The translations under genes and the position numbers were made by a program. From positions 107,001 to 171,000 of the forward strand of contig CAJNDS010002131.1 of the NCBI GenBank assembly GCA_905221605.1: DNA of 64,000 nucleotides, given 5' to 3'. The stretch is from Symbiodinium natans (lineage: Eukaryota > Sar > Dinophyceae > Suessiales > Symbiodiniaceae). The notes under the pieces are model-generated. The model ran no database searches. It saw only the letters and a list, made by a program, of their open reading frames with translations, and had not been told where the DNA came from. This document shows, in pieces, positions 1 through 7,801 of the stretch (the stretch's first letter is position 1; the number at the start of each line of letters is the position of its first letter).

Positions 1-30
1 TATTATACTAGAGCGTTTGTCTTTAAGTAG
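1..30 (-). promoter_or_regulatory. Minus-strand promoter-like sequence, possible edge of left terminal inverted repeat
   Basis: Read on the minus strand, this stretch contains CTACTTAAAGACAAACG followed by CTAGTATA. It matches the + strand at 18796-18826, just before the last viral gene, over about 31 nt with one gap and a few mismatches. Either both are copies of an early-type promoter, or they are the inner edges of a terminal inverted repeat whose left copy runs out of the window. The expected second copy of the 18833-19651 gene would then lie left of base 1 on the minus strand. Confidence 0.5.
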
Positions 31-57
31 GTTTTATATAGGGTTTCTCGTTGGCGC

Positions 58-305
58 TTTGGGTGGTATTGGCAATCCCCTTTGGGTGGGATTGGCAATC
101 CCCTTTGGGTGGGATTGGCAACCCGCTTTGGGTGGGATTGGCAATCCCCTTTGGGTGGGATTGGCAACCCCCCACGGGTGGGATTGGCAACCCCCCACGG
201 GTGGGATTGGTGATCCCCGAAAACCTGCTTTTTGGGATTGGCAATCCCCGAAGCCCTGTTTTTGGGATTGGTAATCCCCGAAGCCCTGTTTTTGGGATTG
301 GTAAT
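58..305. repeat. Tandem repeats with a built-in palindrome (GGGATTGGCAATCCC)
   Basis: About seven units of 23 bp, most of them GGGTGGGATTGGCAAYCCC plus 4 nt, are followed by about three units near 31 bp (GGGATTGGYAATCCCCGAAG plus CCCTGTTTT). Each unit carries a 7-bp-arm palindrome, GGGATTG-G-CAATCCC, often degenerate. The block is GC-rich inside AT-rich viral DNA and sits between two divergent promoters. Long reading frames on both strands here only translate the repeat (a recurring GWDWQ) and are not taken as genes. An origin or regulatory array is possible but unproven. Confidence 0.75.
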
Positions 306-475
306 TCTTTAACCCTAAACCCTAACCCAAATTCTACAAGGAATACCTCGCTGGTTTTGAGCTATGGCACTTGAGATGAGATATTGGGTGGGAAACTTTG
401 GGGGATCTTGGCACACACTTGCAACGCCAAGCCAACAAAACGAAAGCGCCAACGTGAAACCCTATATAAAACCTA

Positions 476-484
476 CTTAAAGAA
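476..484 (+). promoter_or_regulatory. Early-type box CTTAAAGAA before polB
   Basis: The box ends 18 nt before the polymerase ATG at 503. The same box with small changes precedes the GIY-YIG genes, the 124-aa zinc-finger gene and the last gene. No TCTA box is present here. Confidence 0.5.
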
Positions 485-502
485 AAAACGACTTATATTT
501 AT

Positions 503-3500
503 ATGGAGCAAGGGGAATTACGAAATATATTGGATTATGTATTAAGCAGTGGCACGGGCAACATTAAAACGCAAGGGAATAAAACATACAAGAAGGTTAT
601 AATAAATGACAGAGAATATTATTATAATAGGGAAAAGCCCATAACCACCAAACTAAAAACCAAACTAGAGCAAATAGCCAAAACACAGGAGTTTAAAAGA
701 TACAACATATTAAAACGTGCAACCAAAGGCATAGCAGTGAGAAAGGCTTTAAAAAGATATGCAATAACACAGAAAGCCAACATAACAGAGGAACGAAGCG
801 CATTTAAACGATATGCCAACTCATACTCAATTACCAATATTAACCTACAAGGCTACAAGGGCTTGTCATATTTAAAATACCAAGAACCGAGACTGAAAGA
901 GTTTTTAACGCGAAACAACAATATGAAAATAAGAGTAGATGTAGATATTTCTTTTAGACACCCAGAACACGAAGAACCACAAATACACAGAATACCTAGT
1001 AGGATTTATACGATCAACAACCACGAAGAACTAAAAACAACAATAGACAATATGGCATCCGACATAGAAATAAAGATTGAGAACTCACAACTGAAAAAGT
1101 CGGGTTACCAAATAAAGAAGATTGAGAAGATCACCATACATTATGACAGATACAACCCAACAAGGGCAGGTAAATATATTGAACTGCCCAAGTGGATAGC
1201 AGATAAAAAGGCTTGTATTAATATTAAGAATGACGACGAGCTATGTTTCAAATATTGTGTTCAAGCAAAGTTTTATGAAATAATGAAGAAGGACCACCCC
1301 GATAGAATGTATCATTATAGAAGCTTAAAGGACGGGATAATCAATTGGGATGATGTTGAATTTCCAGCTACGCTTTCAGACATAGAACACTTTGAAGAAA
1401 TCAATAAAAATACCATATCAGTGAATGTTTATGCCATTGATCCAAACGGAACAAACACCATTGTAGTTGATAGGGTAACGAGTATTCAGAAACCATCGTG
1501 TCACATTAACTTGTTACTTTTAGAACGAGATAATTATAATCACTATGTCTTAATAAAAGACTACAACAAGCTAATGGGAGCACAAACCAACAAATACAAA
1601 GGAAAGGTGTTTCATTGTATGTATTGTCAGCACGGTTTCACTAATGAGAAGTTATTGAACAATCACCTAATAAAAGGATGCATGGCGAACGAAGTTCAAC
1701 AAACGAAGATGCCGAAGGAAGACGAAAAGATGTTCTTCAAAAATCACTACAAAAAATTAAAATGTCCTTATGTCATATATGGCGACTTTGAGTGTCTGAC
1801 AACACCAACAACTGAAGGCATCAAAGGATCGTATCAACATCATCAACCGTGCGGTTTTATGTTAAATGTTGTTAATAGCATAACCAACGAAGCAACACCT
1901 TATTTATACAGGGGCGAAGATTGCATGGAAAGGTTCTGTGTAGCAATAAACAAGATCAAGAACGAAATTATGGAAAAGATGAAAGAAAATAAACCAATAC
2001 AATGGTCGGCTAAACAGAAAGAAGAGCACAAGAAGGCCAAGCATTGTTTCTTATGCAATGGCAAGTTTGACAACAACGACCCGGCTAAAACGAAGGTGGC
2101 CGACCACTGTCACTTCACAGGTGCATATAGAGGAGCGGCACACAACAAATGTAACTTGGATTATTGTTTTAAATATTTCAAGATCCCGGTATTCTTTCAC
2201 AACCTTAAGAACTACGACGCCCACTTAATAATATCAAATATGGAGAAGCTAAACGCAGACAAAGATAAAATAAATGTTATAGCACAGAACAGCGAAAAAT
2301 TCATTACTTTCTCAATTAATCAACTTGAGTTTAAGGACAGCTTCAGCTTCTTGTCGTCTTCTTTAGACAAGCTTGTAAAACTAACGAAGTATGAAAACGA
2401 CGAGAAGAGGGAGAACTGGCAGAATAATTTTTATAACAGTAAGAAAAGCGTATATTTAACCAACGATGAAGACTTGGATCTTTTAACAGACAAGGGCGTT
2501 TATCCTTACGACTACTTTACCGACTTCAATAAATTTAATGATACACAGCTACCAAGTAAAGAAGCCTTTTACAGTAAGCTAACAGAGGAAGGGATCAAAG
2601 ACACCGAATACGAAAGGGCACTTAAGATATGGGACCACTTTAAAATAAAAAACCTAGGACAGTATCACGATTTATATCTTCAAACAGATGTGTTATTATT
2701 AACCGATGTCTTTGAGAAGTTCAGAAAGAAATGTTTAGAAGATTATCAGCTTGACCCGGCCCATTATATCACCTTGCCTAATTTTAGTTGGGACGCTATG
2801 CTATTAAGAACCGGAGTACAACTAGATCTGATCCACGACGAGGAGATTTATAAGATGATTGAGAGAGGCTTAAGAGGAGGAATGTGCCAATGCTCAATGA
2901 GAAAGAGTGAAGCAAATAATCCCTATATGGGAGAAGAATACGATGAAACTAAGGAAACTTCATACATCAGTTATCTGGATGCCAATAACTTGTATGGTTT
3001 AGCTATGTGTATGAAGTTACCTTATAAAGACATAAAATTTATAAAACATTCCGATATAACATCTGATGATATACTAAATTATATCAACGGTGATGAAGGT
3101 TATATTTTAGACGTTGATCTTGAGTATCCTAAAGAGGTGCATGACAAGCATATTGACTACCCACTGGCACCCGAGATTATGAATGTCACAGCCGATATGT
3201 TAAGTGAGAAGCAGAAGGAAATTTATAAAGCTTATCATCAAGACAAGGAACCTAAGGACGAACAAACAAATAAACTGATCTTAAACGTAAATGATAAGTC
3301 TAATTATGTTCTTCACATACAAGCTCTGAAATTTTATCTGAGACACGGGTTAAAAATAAAGAAAATAAATCGTTTGATATCCTTCAAACAAAAAGAATGG
3401 TTAAAACCTTGGATTGACTTCAACACAGAGAAGAGAAAAAAGGCCACATCGGACTTTGAGAAGGATATGTATAAGCTAATGAACAATAGTTGCTTCGGCA

Positions 3501-4252
3501 AGACTATGGAAAATGTAAGGGAACATATAGACTTTGAACTGGTAGATACTCCCGAAAGATATCAAAAATGCGTCAATAAGCCGACATTCAAGCACAGGCA
3601 CATAATTAATGAAAATCTTGTTGGAGTAGAGAAGTTAAAAGCAACAGTCAAGCTAAACAAACCTATATATGTTGGAATGAGCATCTTAGATCTTAGTAAG
3701 TTACATATGTATGAATTTTACTATGATGTTCTAAAAGAGAAGTATGATGAAAATGTTAGGTTAGTATACACCGACACTGACAGCTTAGTTATTCATACTA
3801 AAACAAAGGACATATACGACGACTTCAAAGAAATGAGTGATCAAATGGATTTTAGCGACTATCCTAAAAATCATAAATGCTATGACATAACAAACAAGAA
3901 AGTGTTAGGAAAATATAAAGATGAGTGTCACGCTAAAATAATAACCAAATTTATTGCTTTAAAGCCGAAAAGTTATGCGTTCAAGGTTTATAATGAAGAC
4001 AAGGAGGAGAAGAAAAACAAAGGAGTTCCAAAACTAAAAGTAAAGAAAGAATTAACTTATCAACAATATGAAGAAACATTAAAAGAAAATAAAATTGAAA
4101 CAGTTAATTTTAACAGCATTAGAAGTAAAAACCACAACATCTACACAATAAACCAAGTAAAACAAGCTTTGTCTTCCTATTGTAACAAGAGGTATTACAT
4201 AGATAATATTAACAGTCTTCCGTATGGACATTACGCTATTTCTAAGAAATAG
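503..4252 (+). CDS. polB: Protein-primed family B DNA polymerase
   Basis: This 1249-residue protein replicates the viral genome, by family knowledge using a terminal protein as primer. Visible parts in order: a basic N-terminal region without known motifs; a zinc-finger-like CMYC...H...C motif near 372-394; the exonuclease motifs DFE (428-430), NLKNYD (567-572) and the Exo III region near 721-729; and the polymerase motifs DANNLYG (826-832, motif A), NNSCFGKT (994-1001, motif B) and TDTDS (1090-1094, motif C). Between Exo I and Exo II lies a CFLC...DHCH...CN cluster (515-555) resembling the metal site of endonuclease VII. All catalytic residues I can check are present and the frame is intact. 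The length fits Polinton/PLV polymerases. The start follows the early-type box at 476. Confidence 0.96.
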   Translation: MEQGELRNILDYVLSSGTGNIKTQGNKTYKKVIINDREYYYNREKPITTKLKTKLEQIAKTQEFKRYNILKRATKGIAVRKALKRYAITQKANITEERSAFKRYANSYSITNINLQGYKGLSYLKYQEPRLKEFLTRNNNMKIRVDVDISFRHPEHEEPQIHRIPSRIYTINNHEELKTTIDNMASDIEIKIENSQLKKSGYQIKKIEKITIHYDRYNPTRAGKYIELPKWIADKKACINIKNDDELCFKYCVQAKFYEIMKKDHPDRMYHYRSLKDGIINWDDVEFPATLSDIEHFEEINKNTISVNVYAIDPNGTNTIVVDRVTSIQKPSCHINLLLLERDNYNHYVLIKDYNKLMGAQTNKYKGKVFHCMYCQHGFTNEKLLNNHLIKGCMANEVQQTKMPKEDEKMFFKNHYKKLKCPYVIYGDFECLTTPTTEGIKGSYQHHQPCGFMLNVVNSITNEATPYLYRGEDCMERFCVAINKIKNEIMEKMKENKPIQWSAKQKEEHKKAKHCFLCNGKFDNNDPAKTKVADHCHFTGAYRGAAHNKCNLDYCFKYFKIPVFFHNLKNYDAHLIISNMEKLNADKDKINVIAQNSEKFITFSINQLEFKDSFSFLSSSLDKLVKLTKYENDEKRENWQNNFYNSKKSVYLTNDEDLDLLTDKGVYPYDYFTDFNKFNDTQLPSKEAFYSKLTEEGIKDTEYERALKIWDHFKIKNLGQYHDLYLQTDVLLLTDVFEKFRKKCLEDYQLDPAHYITLPNFSWDAMLLRTGVQLDLIHDEEIYKMIERGLRGGMCQCSMRKSEANNPYMGEEYDETKETSYISYLDANNLYGLAMCMKLPYKDIKFIKHSDITSDDILNYINGDEGYILDVDLEYPKEVHDKHIDYPLAPEIMNVTADMLSEKQKEIYKAYHQDKEPKDEQTNKLILNVNDKSNYVLHIQALKFYLRHGLKIKKINRLISFKQKEWLKPWIDFNTEKRKKATSDFEKDMYKLMNNSCFGKTMENVREHIDFELVDTPERYQKCVNKPTFKHRHIINENLVGVEKLKATVKLNKPIYVGMSILDLSKLHMYEFYYDVLKEKYDENVRLVYTDTDSLVIHTKTKDIYDDFKEMSDQMDFSDYPKNHKCYDITNKKVLGKYKDECHAKIITKFIALKPKSYAFKVYNEDKEEKKNKGVPKLKVKKELTYQQYEETLKENKIETVNFNSIRSKNHNIYTINQVKQALSSYCNKRYYIDNINSLPYGHYAISKK

Positions 4253-4286
4253 CCTAATGAGCTTCACGACATTACCTGATAAGTGA

Positions 4287-4295
4287 TTTAAAGAA
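4287..4295 (+). promoter_or_regulatory. Early-type box TTTAAAGAA before the first GIY-YIG gene
   Basis: A perfect TTTAAAGAA lies 25 nt before the ATG at 4321 and is followed by TAGTATAGGATATT. A similar downstream part occurs before the third GIY-YIG gene and near bases 1-30. Confidence 0.5.
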
Positions 4296-4320
4296 AAGAT
4301 AGTATAGGATATTTAGAGAT

Positions 4321-4866
4321 ATGAACAAATATCATAACGCTAAAATTTACAAAGTAACCGACAACGACTATAACAAATGTTATATAGGGAGCACTTGCGA
4401 AGACTTAAGTCAAAGAATGGCAAGACATAGATACAATTACCATAATGCTAAGAAGTGGAATACGCTAACAAGTGCCAACCGGTTATTTGATGAGTATGGC
4501 AAGGAAAACTGTAAGATTGAACTGATTGAAAATTTCCCATGTGAAAATAGAGAAGAATTGCTACGCAGAGAGGGCTTTCATATTAAAAACAATAATTGTA
4601 TAAATAGATGTGTAGCAGGAAGAACAATAGCTGAATGGAAGGAAGACAACCAAGAACATTATAAACAAATGAGAAAGGCATACAGTGAAGACAACAAAGA
4701 TTACATATGTCAAAAAAGTAAAGATCATTATACTAAAAACAGAGATAGAATTCTTGAAAAATGCAAAGAAAAACTTACTTGTTGTTGTGGTTCCTCAGTT
4801 AGAAAGTATGATATGAGAAAACATGAAAGAAGTAAGAAACACCAAGACTTCATAAATACAGTATAG
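4321..4866 (+). CDS. GIY-YIG endonuclease with C-terminal zinc-finger-like motif (copy 1)
   Basis: This 181-residue protein starts with a GIY-YIG nuclease core. The KIY (8-10) and YIG (21-23) strands are followed by R32 and a glutamate near residue 84 (RREGFHI), matching the family's catalytic Tyr/Arg/Glu pattern. The middle is charged and probably helical. The C-terminus has CCCG followed by a spaced HERSKKH, a zinc-finger-like site that could bind DNA. Two related genes lie at 6663 and 10214, although this copy is the most divergent. Such nucleases occur in Mavirus and PLVs and may act in replication, recombination or homing. Its stop codon directly abuts the stop codon of the opposing gene at 4867. 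Confidence 0.88.
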   Translation: MNKYHNAKIYKVTDNDYNKCYIGSTCEDLSQRMARHRYNYHNAKKWNTLTSANRLFDEYGKENCKIELIENFPCENREELLRREGFHIKNNNCINRCVAGRTIAEWKEDNQEHYKQMRKAYSEDNKDYICQKSKDHYTKNRDRILEKCKEKLTCCCGSSVRKYDMRKHERSKKHQDFINTV

Positions 4867-5079
4867 TTATGTCTCATAAACTTTGTCTAAGCATTCAGAA
4901 CAAGTCAAGGTATATTTAACAGAACAATTATTATAATGTTTCTTACTAACTATATACACACGCTTGAAACAATCTATGTCTTTGACTTGTTTACAACGGT
5001 AACACTTCCTGGTAACAACATCAACTGTTTCAGTATATGGATCAAAATCAACTAATATTTTATTTACTCTTACTGGCAT
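4867..5079 (-). CDS. Small protein with two CxxC motifs
   Basis: This 70-residue protein contains CYRCKQVKD near residues 26-34 and CSECLD near 59-64, a pattern that would bind one zinc ion. Basic residues and aromatics lie between the two knuckles. I do not recognise a family; short zinc-ribbon proteins are common in viruses. It converges on the first GIY-YIG gene with no gap. A CTTAAGGAAAAAAT stretch (5132-5145) about 50 nt upstream resembles the early-type box but is further away than usual. Confidence 0.65.
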   Translation of the reverse strand: MPVRVNKILVDFDPYTETVDVVTRKCYRCKQVKDIDCFKRVYIVSKKHYNNCSVKYTLTCSECLDKVYET

Positions 5080-5200
5080 TCTTAATATTATATGTTAGAA
5101 TATTGTTATAAATACAACTATTTATAATAAGATTTTTTCCTTAAGATTTAATGAAACTAATTACGAATTATTATCATTTCCACACTCTTATGGTGTGCTT

Positions 5201-5305
5201 ATGAAGCTGTTCATCACACACGGAGCAATGGGCATAGCACTGTTTCTGTTTCTGGTTCGTGGGGGGTCTGTCCTTGCCTGGGCGGCGTCTGTCAATATAA
5301 ACTAG
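5201..5305 (+). CDS. Possible 34-residue hydrophobic peptide
   Basis: An ATG-started frame encodes a short peptide with a hydrophobic core (MGIALFLFLV), which could be a single membrane segment. The surrounding 5180-5290 is richer in G and C than the neighbouring viral DNA, and no promoter box is obvious. The 5080-5310 interval contains no other gene candidate. This may be chance; conservation in a related virus would be needed to believe it. Confidence 0.2.
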   Translation: MKLFITHGAMGIALFLFLVRGGSVLAWAASVNIN

Positions 5306-5310
5306 ATTTT

Positions 5311-5670
5311 TTAATCCATCATATTTAAATTATGCTTCAAAATAGTTACATCTTTGTCTATCCTTTCAACATCCTCCTCCATTTTTTCTAACCTCTCTTC
5401 TGGCGTAGGCTTTCTTGATCCAAATCCGGTTGTCACTGTGTCAACGCCTTCATTGTCTTGCGAGTTTGTTTTAAAGATGTCGTTTTCATCGGGGGTTATT
5501 CCTCTCCCCATCTTCCAACTGCTCCTGTCTTCAATTATTGTTTTACCTTCGTTGTTTATTTTAGTTTCTTTGTGAAAAGTCTTTCTTCTACACTTACAAG
5601 GCAAACAATTCAAACCATCTGTGTTTAAGTGGAAGCCACCTTCGTTAGGTTCTTTATGATTTTCGCTCAT
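5311..5670 (-). CDS. Hypothetical protein with C-terminal coiled coil
   Basis: This 119-residue protein has a CLPCKC cluster near residues 24-29, a polar middle and a heptad-like C-terminus (EERLEKMEEDVERIDKDV). I do not recognise it. The ATG at 5670 is preferred over one two codons upstream because it overlaps the stop of the 48-codon gene before it (TAATG) and lies 11 nt after the TCTA box at 5681-5684. Confidence 0.6.
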   Translation of the reverse strand: MSENHKEPNEGGFHLNTDGLNCLPCKCRRKTFHKETKINNEGKTIIEDRSSWKMGRGITPDENDIFKTNSQDNEGVDTVTTGFGSRKPTPEERLEKMEEDVERIDKDVTILKHNLNMMD

Positions 5671-5816
5671 TAACATTTCTTAGATTTTTTTACATACTCA
5701 AGAACTGCCTTAAGCAATTCTAAAGAAGCGGTGCAACACCTTTTAAGCTTGGTATCTTGTATTACAATCTTCTCAATTTCTTCAATATCATCTATCGTTT
5801 CTAAATACTTATCCAT
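5670..5816 (-). CDS. Hypothetical 48-residue protein, overlaps the next gene
   Basis: A short minus-strand frame runs from ATG at 5816 to TAA at 5670-5672. The protein is rich in I/E/K/L and looks helical, with CC in the middle and a lysine-rich end. Its stop shares bases with the next gene's start (TAATG), a layout that favours coupled translation and argues against a chance frame. It is divergent from the ATPase gene, 36 nt away. No family is recognised. Confidence 0.5.
   Translation of the reverse strand: MDKYLETIDDIEEIEKIVIQDTKLKRCCTASLELLKAVLEYVKKSKKC
5681..5684 (-). promoter_or_regulatory. TCTA late-type box before the 119-residue gene
   Basis: Minus-strand AAATCTAAG lies inside the end of the 48-residue gene, 11 nt before the ATG at 5670. 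This spacing matches other TCTA boxes in the element. Confidence 0.4.
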
Positions 5817-5852
5817 TATATTAAATCATATATAATTTTCTCTGCTTAAATA

Positions 5853-6626
5853 ATGAGTGAAAATATACCTTCAATTGAGCCTATAGAACCAAAAACCTAT
5901 GAATACAAACAATCTAAGTTTGATGTTGCGGATAAATTGCCTTTTAGATCAATCATTTGCGCAAGTAGTCAAGGTGGCAAAGGAATCTTACTGCAGAACC
6001 TGATCTTGAAAATTTACAAGAACTGTTTTGAACGCATCTATATTTTCTCACCGACTGCTTCAGTTGATGATAATTGGATACCAGTAAAGCGCTACATAAC
6101 CGACCATCTCAAAGTTGATAATGATAAAGAAAAATATCTGTTTGATGATTATGATCCAACAGCGTTACAGAAAATCATTGACACCCAACACAAAGTAGTT
6201 GAGTATCAGAAGAAAAACAAGATCAAGAATTTATTTTCGGTGCTTATTTGTATTGACGATTTTGCAGAAGACCAACGATTTATGAAATATTCTAAGATAT
6301 TGCACGGCTTATATACAAAATCCCGTCACAATGCGATATCAGTTCTAACATCAGTTCAAAAATACAATGCCGTGGCTCCTATAATTCGTTTAAACTCTAG
6401 TTCATTATATATTTTCAAGTTAAGAAACATGCGCGAAGTAGATGCTTTTATTGAGGAAAATTCCGCGCTCGTGGACAAGCAACGTTTGTATGATATGTAT
6501 CAACAAGCCGTAAATTTTAAGCCTTTTTCATTCTTCTTTATAAAACTACGATCGCAAAACATTAATGAAATGTTTTATATAAACCTAGATCATGTATTTA
6601 AAGTTGATGAAGATGAAAATGTTTAA
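5853..6626 (+). CDS. Genome-packaging ATPase (FtsK/HerA, A32-like)
   Basis: This 257-residue ATPase would pump the viral genome into the capsid. A Walker A region lies near 37-46 (ASSQGGKGIL, lysine 43), a Walker B at 131-136 (LICIDD), and a later SVLTSVQKY segment resembles the sensor region after Walker B in this family. Length and motif spacing fit PLV and virophage packaging ATPases. Its Walker A is unusual: the residue after GK is glycine rather than serine or threonine. The gene starts 36 nt from the divergent 48-residue gene, and its stop overlaps the early-type box of the next GIY-YIG gene. Confidence 0.9.
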   Translation: MSENIPSIEPIEPKTYEYKQSKFDVADKLPFRSIICASSQGGKGILLQNLILKIYKNCFERIYIFSPTASVDDNWIPVKRYITDHLKVDNDKEKYLFDDYDPTALQKIIDTQHKVVEYQKKNKIKNLFSVLICIDDFAEDQRFMKYSKILHGLYTKSRHNAISVLTSVQKYNAVAPIIRLNSSSLYIFKLRNMREVDAFIEENSALVDKQRLYDMYQQAVNFKPFSFFFIKLRSQNINEMFYINLDHVFKVDEDENV

Positions 6627-6630
6627 AGAA
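6622..6630 (+). promoter_or_regulatory. Early-type box TTTAAAGAA before the second GIY-YIG gene
   Basis: A perfect TTTAAAGAA overlaps the ATPase stop codon and lies 32 nt before the ATG at 6663. Confidence 0.45.
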
Positions 6631-6662
6631 TAAAACATTATAATACTTATCAGGACATAGTG

Positions 6663-7535
6663 ATGCCACTTAAGCAAGTTGATTATAGCAAAACTCATTT
6701 TTACAAAATTGTTTGTAACGACCTAACAATTAAGGATTGTTATGTAGGACATACGACTAATTTCAAAAATAGAAAAAATGCACATAAAACAAGTCACTAT
6801 AATTCAAATGGTAAAACATACAATGGTAAAAACAACAACCGATACGTGTATAATTTCATAGCAGATCATGGTGGTTGGGATAATTGGGATATGATTTTAA
6901 TAAACACAGAATATTGTGAAAATGCATTGGATGCAAAAAAGAAAGAGAGAGAATACATAGAGTTGCTAAATGCAACATTGAATGAAAAACGACCTTATAT
7001 AAGTAAAGAAGATAAAGCAGAATACAAAGCGAAGTGGGCAAAAGATAATGAAGAGCAAGTTAAAAGAAACAAACATGACTGGTATATAGCAAACAAAGAG
7101 CACTGTAATCAGAAAAGTAAGCAGAAATACGAAGAACATAAAGATGAACGGAAGAAACAAAGTAGGGAGAAATACGCGGAAAATAGGGAGCATTATTTAA
7201 AGCAACACAAAGAATATTACAATAACAACAAAGCAGTAATCTTACAAAACGAAAAAGATAGATACCATTCTAAAAAAGATCTCGTTGAGTGTGAATGTGG
7301 GTGTAAGGTTTTTCAACATAACTTAAGGGAACATCAAGAAACAAGAAAACACAAACAATATATTGACTTCCTACAAGGCAATAAGCCCGATGCTGTTCAA
7401 TGCAGTTGTGGGGCAATTGTTTTGAAGAAAAATCTGCGTTTGCATCAATCAAAACAGAAGCACCAAGACTACCTAAACAACCAAGCCTCTGAAGAACATA
7501 CAGAAGAGTTCCTACAAACAACCCAAGATAATTAA
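6663..7535 (+). CDS. GIY-YIG endonuclease with two C-terminal zinc-finger-like motifs (copy 2)
   Basis: This 290-residue nuclease has the GIY-YIG pair as HFYKIV (12-17) and CYVGH (26-30), with an arginine at 37 and a catalytic-type glutamate in KKKEREYIE near 100. A long charged, probably helical linker follows. The C-terminus has two similar CxCG...H...H motifs (CECGCKV... and CSCGAIV...), each followed by a HQ(D/E)Y-like tail. It is clearly paralogous to the gene at 10214-10846 and related to that at 4321. A GTG one codon upstream also exists, but the ATG at 6663 is the likelier start. Confidence 0.9.
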   Translation: MPLKQVDYSKTHFYKIVCNDLTIKDCYVGHTTNFKNRKNAHKTSHYNSNGKTYNGKNNNRYVYNFIADHGGWDNWDMILINTEYCENALDAKKKEREYIELLNATLNEKRPYISKEDKAEYKAKWAKDNEEQVKRNKHDWYIANKEHCNQKSKQKYEEHKDERKKQSREKYAENREHYLKQHKEYYNNNKAVILQNEKDRYHSKKDLVECECGCKVFQHNLREHQETRKHKQYIDFLQGNKPDAVQCSCGAIVLKKNLRLHQSKQKHQDYLNNQASEEHTEEFLQTTQDN

Positions 7536-7557
7536 TAATATTACTAAAAATATTATT
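7534..7557. terminator. AT-rich hairpin between convergent genes
   Basis: AATAATATT, a 6-nt loop and AATATTATT form a perfect 9-bp stem. It overlaps the stop codon of the second GIY-YIG gene and lies just past the stop of the opposing gene at 7566, so it could end transcripts from both sides. Confidence 0.5.
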
Positions 7558-7565
7558 ATTTATCA

Positions 7566-7781
7566 TTAAAATAAACTAGGATTACAACAATGTAAATGAG
7601 TAAAGCCGAAACACGGGCATTTCTTCTTCTTTTTCAATGCTTCTACTTTTTCTTCTTCTTCCTGTAATTTATTTAACAGATCTTTCATCGCTTTTAAGAG
7701 TATGTCGGTTTCCGAAATGTCTTTGCTTTTTTGTTTAAGTAGTTCCATACAGGTGGCATACTCAGAGTGAAAATCGCTCAT
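7566..7781 (-). CDS. Hypothetical coiled-coil protein with Cys/His tail
   Basis: This 71-residue protein has a long heptad-like helix (KDLLNKLQEEEEKVEALKKK) and ends in a cysteine/histidine-rich tail (CPCFGF..LHCC). The true start is the ATG at 7781; the TTG two codons upstream is not needed. It lies directly upstream of the convergent hairpin at 7534 and 20 nt downstream of the fibre gene's stop. I do not recognise it. A coiled coil beside the fibre gene could suit a virion or assembly role, but that is a guess. Confidence 0.55.
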   Translation of the reverse strand: MSDFHSEYATCMELLKQKSKDISETDILLKAMKDLLNKLQEEEEKVEALKKKKKCPCFGFTHLHCCNPSLF

Positions 7782-7801
7782 ATACAATAGTTTATATTAT
7801 A

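Larger units (their letters stand above)
13..489. repeat. Inverted repeat of about 45 bp flanking a 380-bp spacer
   Basis: Bases 13-60 and 443-489 are inverted copies. Forty bases (21-60 against 443-482) match with one mismatch, and the outer ends match with one gap. Each arm holds a CTATATAAA stretch followed by CTACTTAAAG. The right arm leads directly into the start of the polymerase gene; the left arm points out of the window. The layout is that of a divergent pair of near-identical promoters. A fold-back insertion is the alternative. Confidence 0.7.

Noticed and set aside
58-305. CRISPR array
   Set aside because: Units are contiguous tandem repeats without unique spacers, and the sequence is viral/eukaryotic.
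17-374. Overlapping reading frames with repeated GWDWQ/GIGNP phrases
   Set aside because: They only translate the 23-bp and 31-bp tandem repeats, and frames are open on both strands for the same reason.
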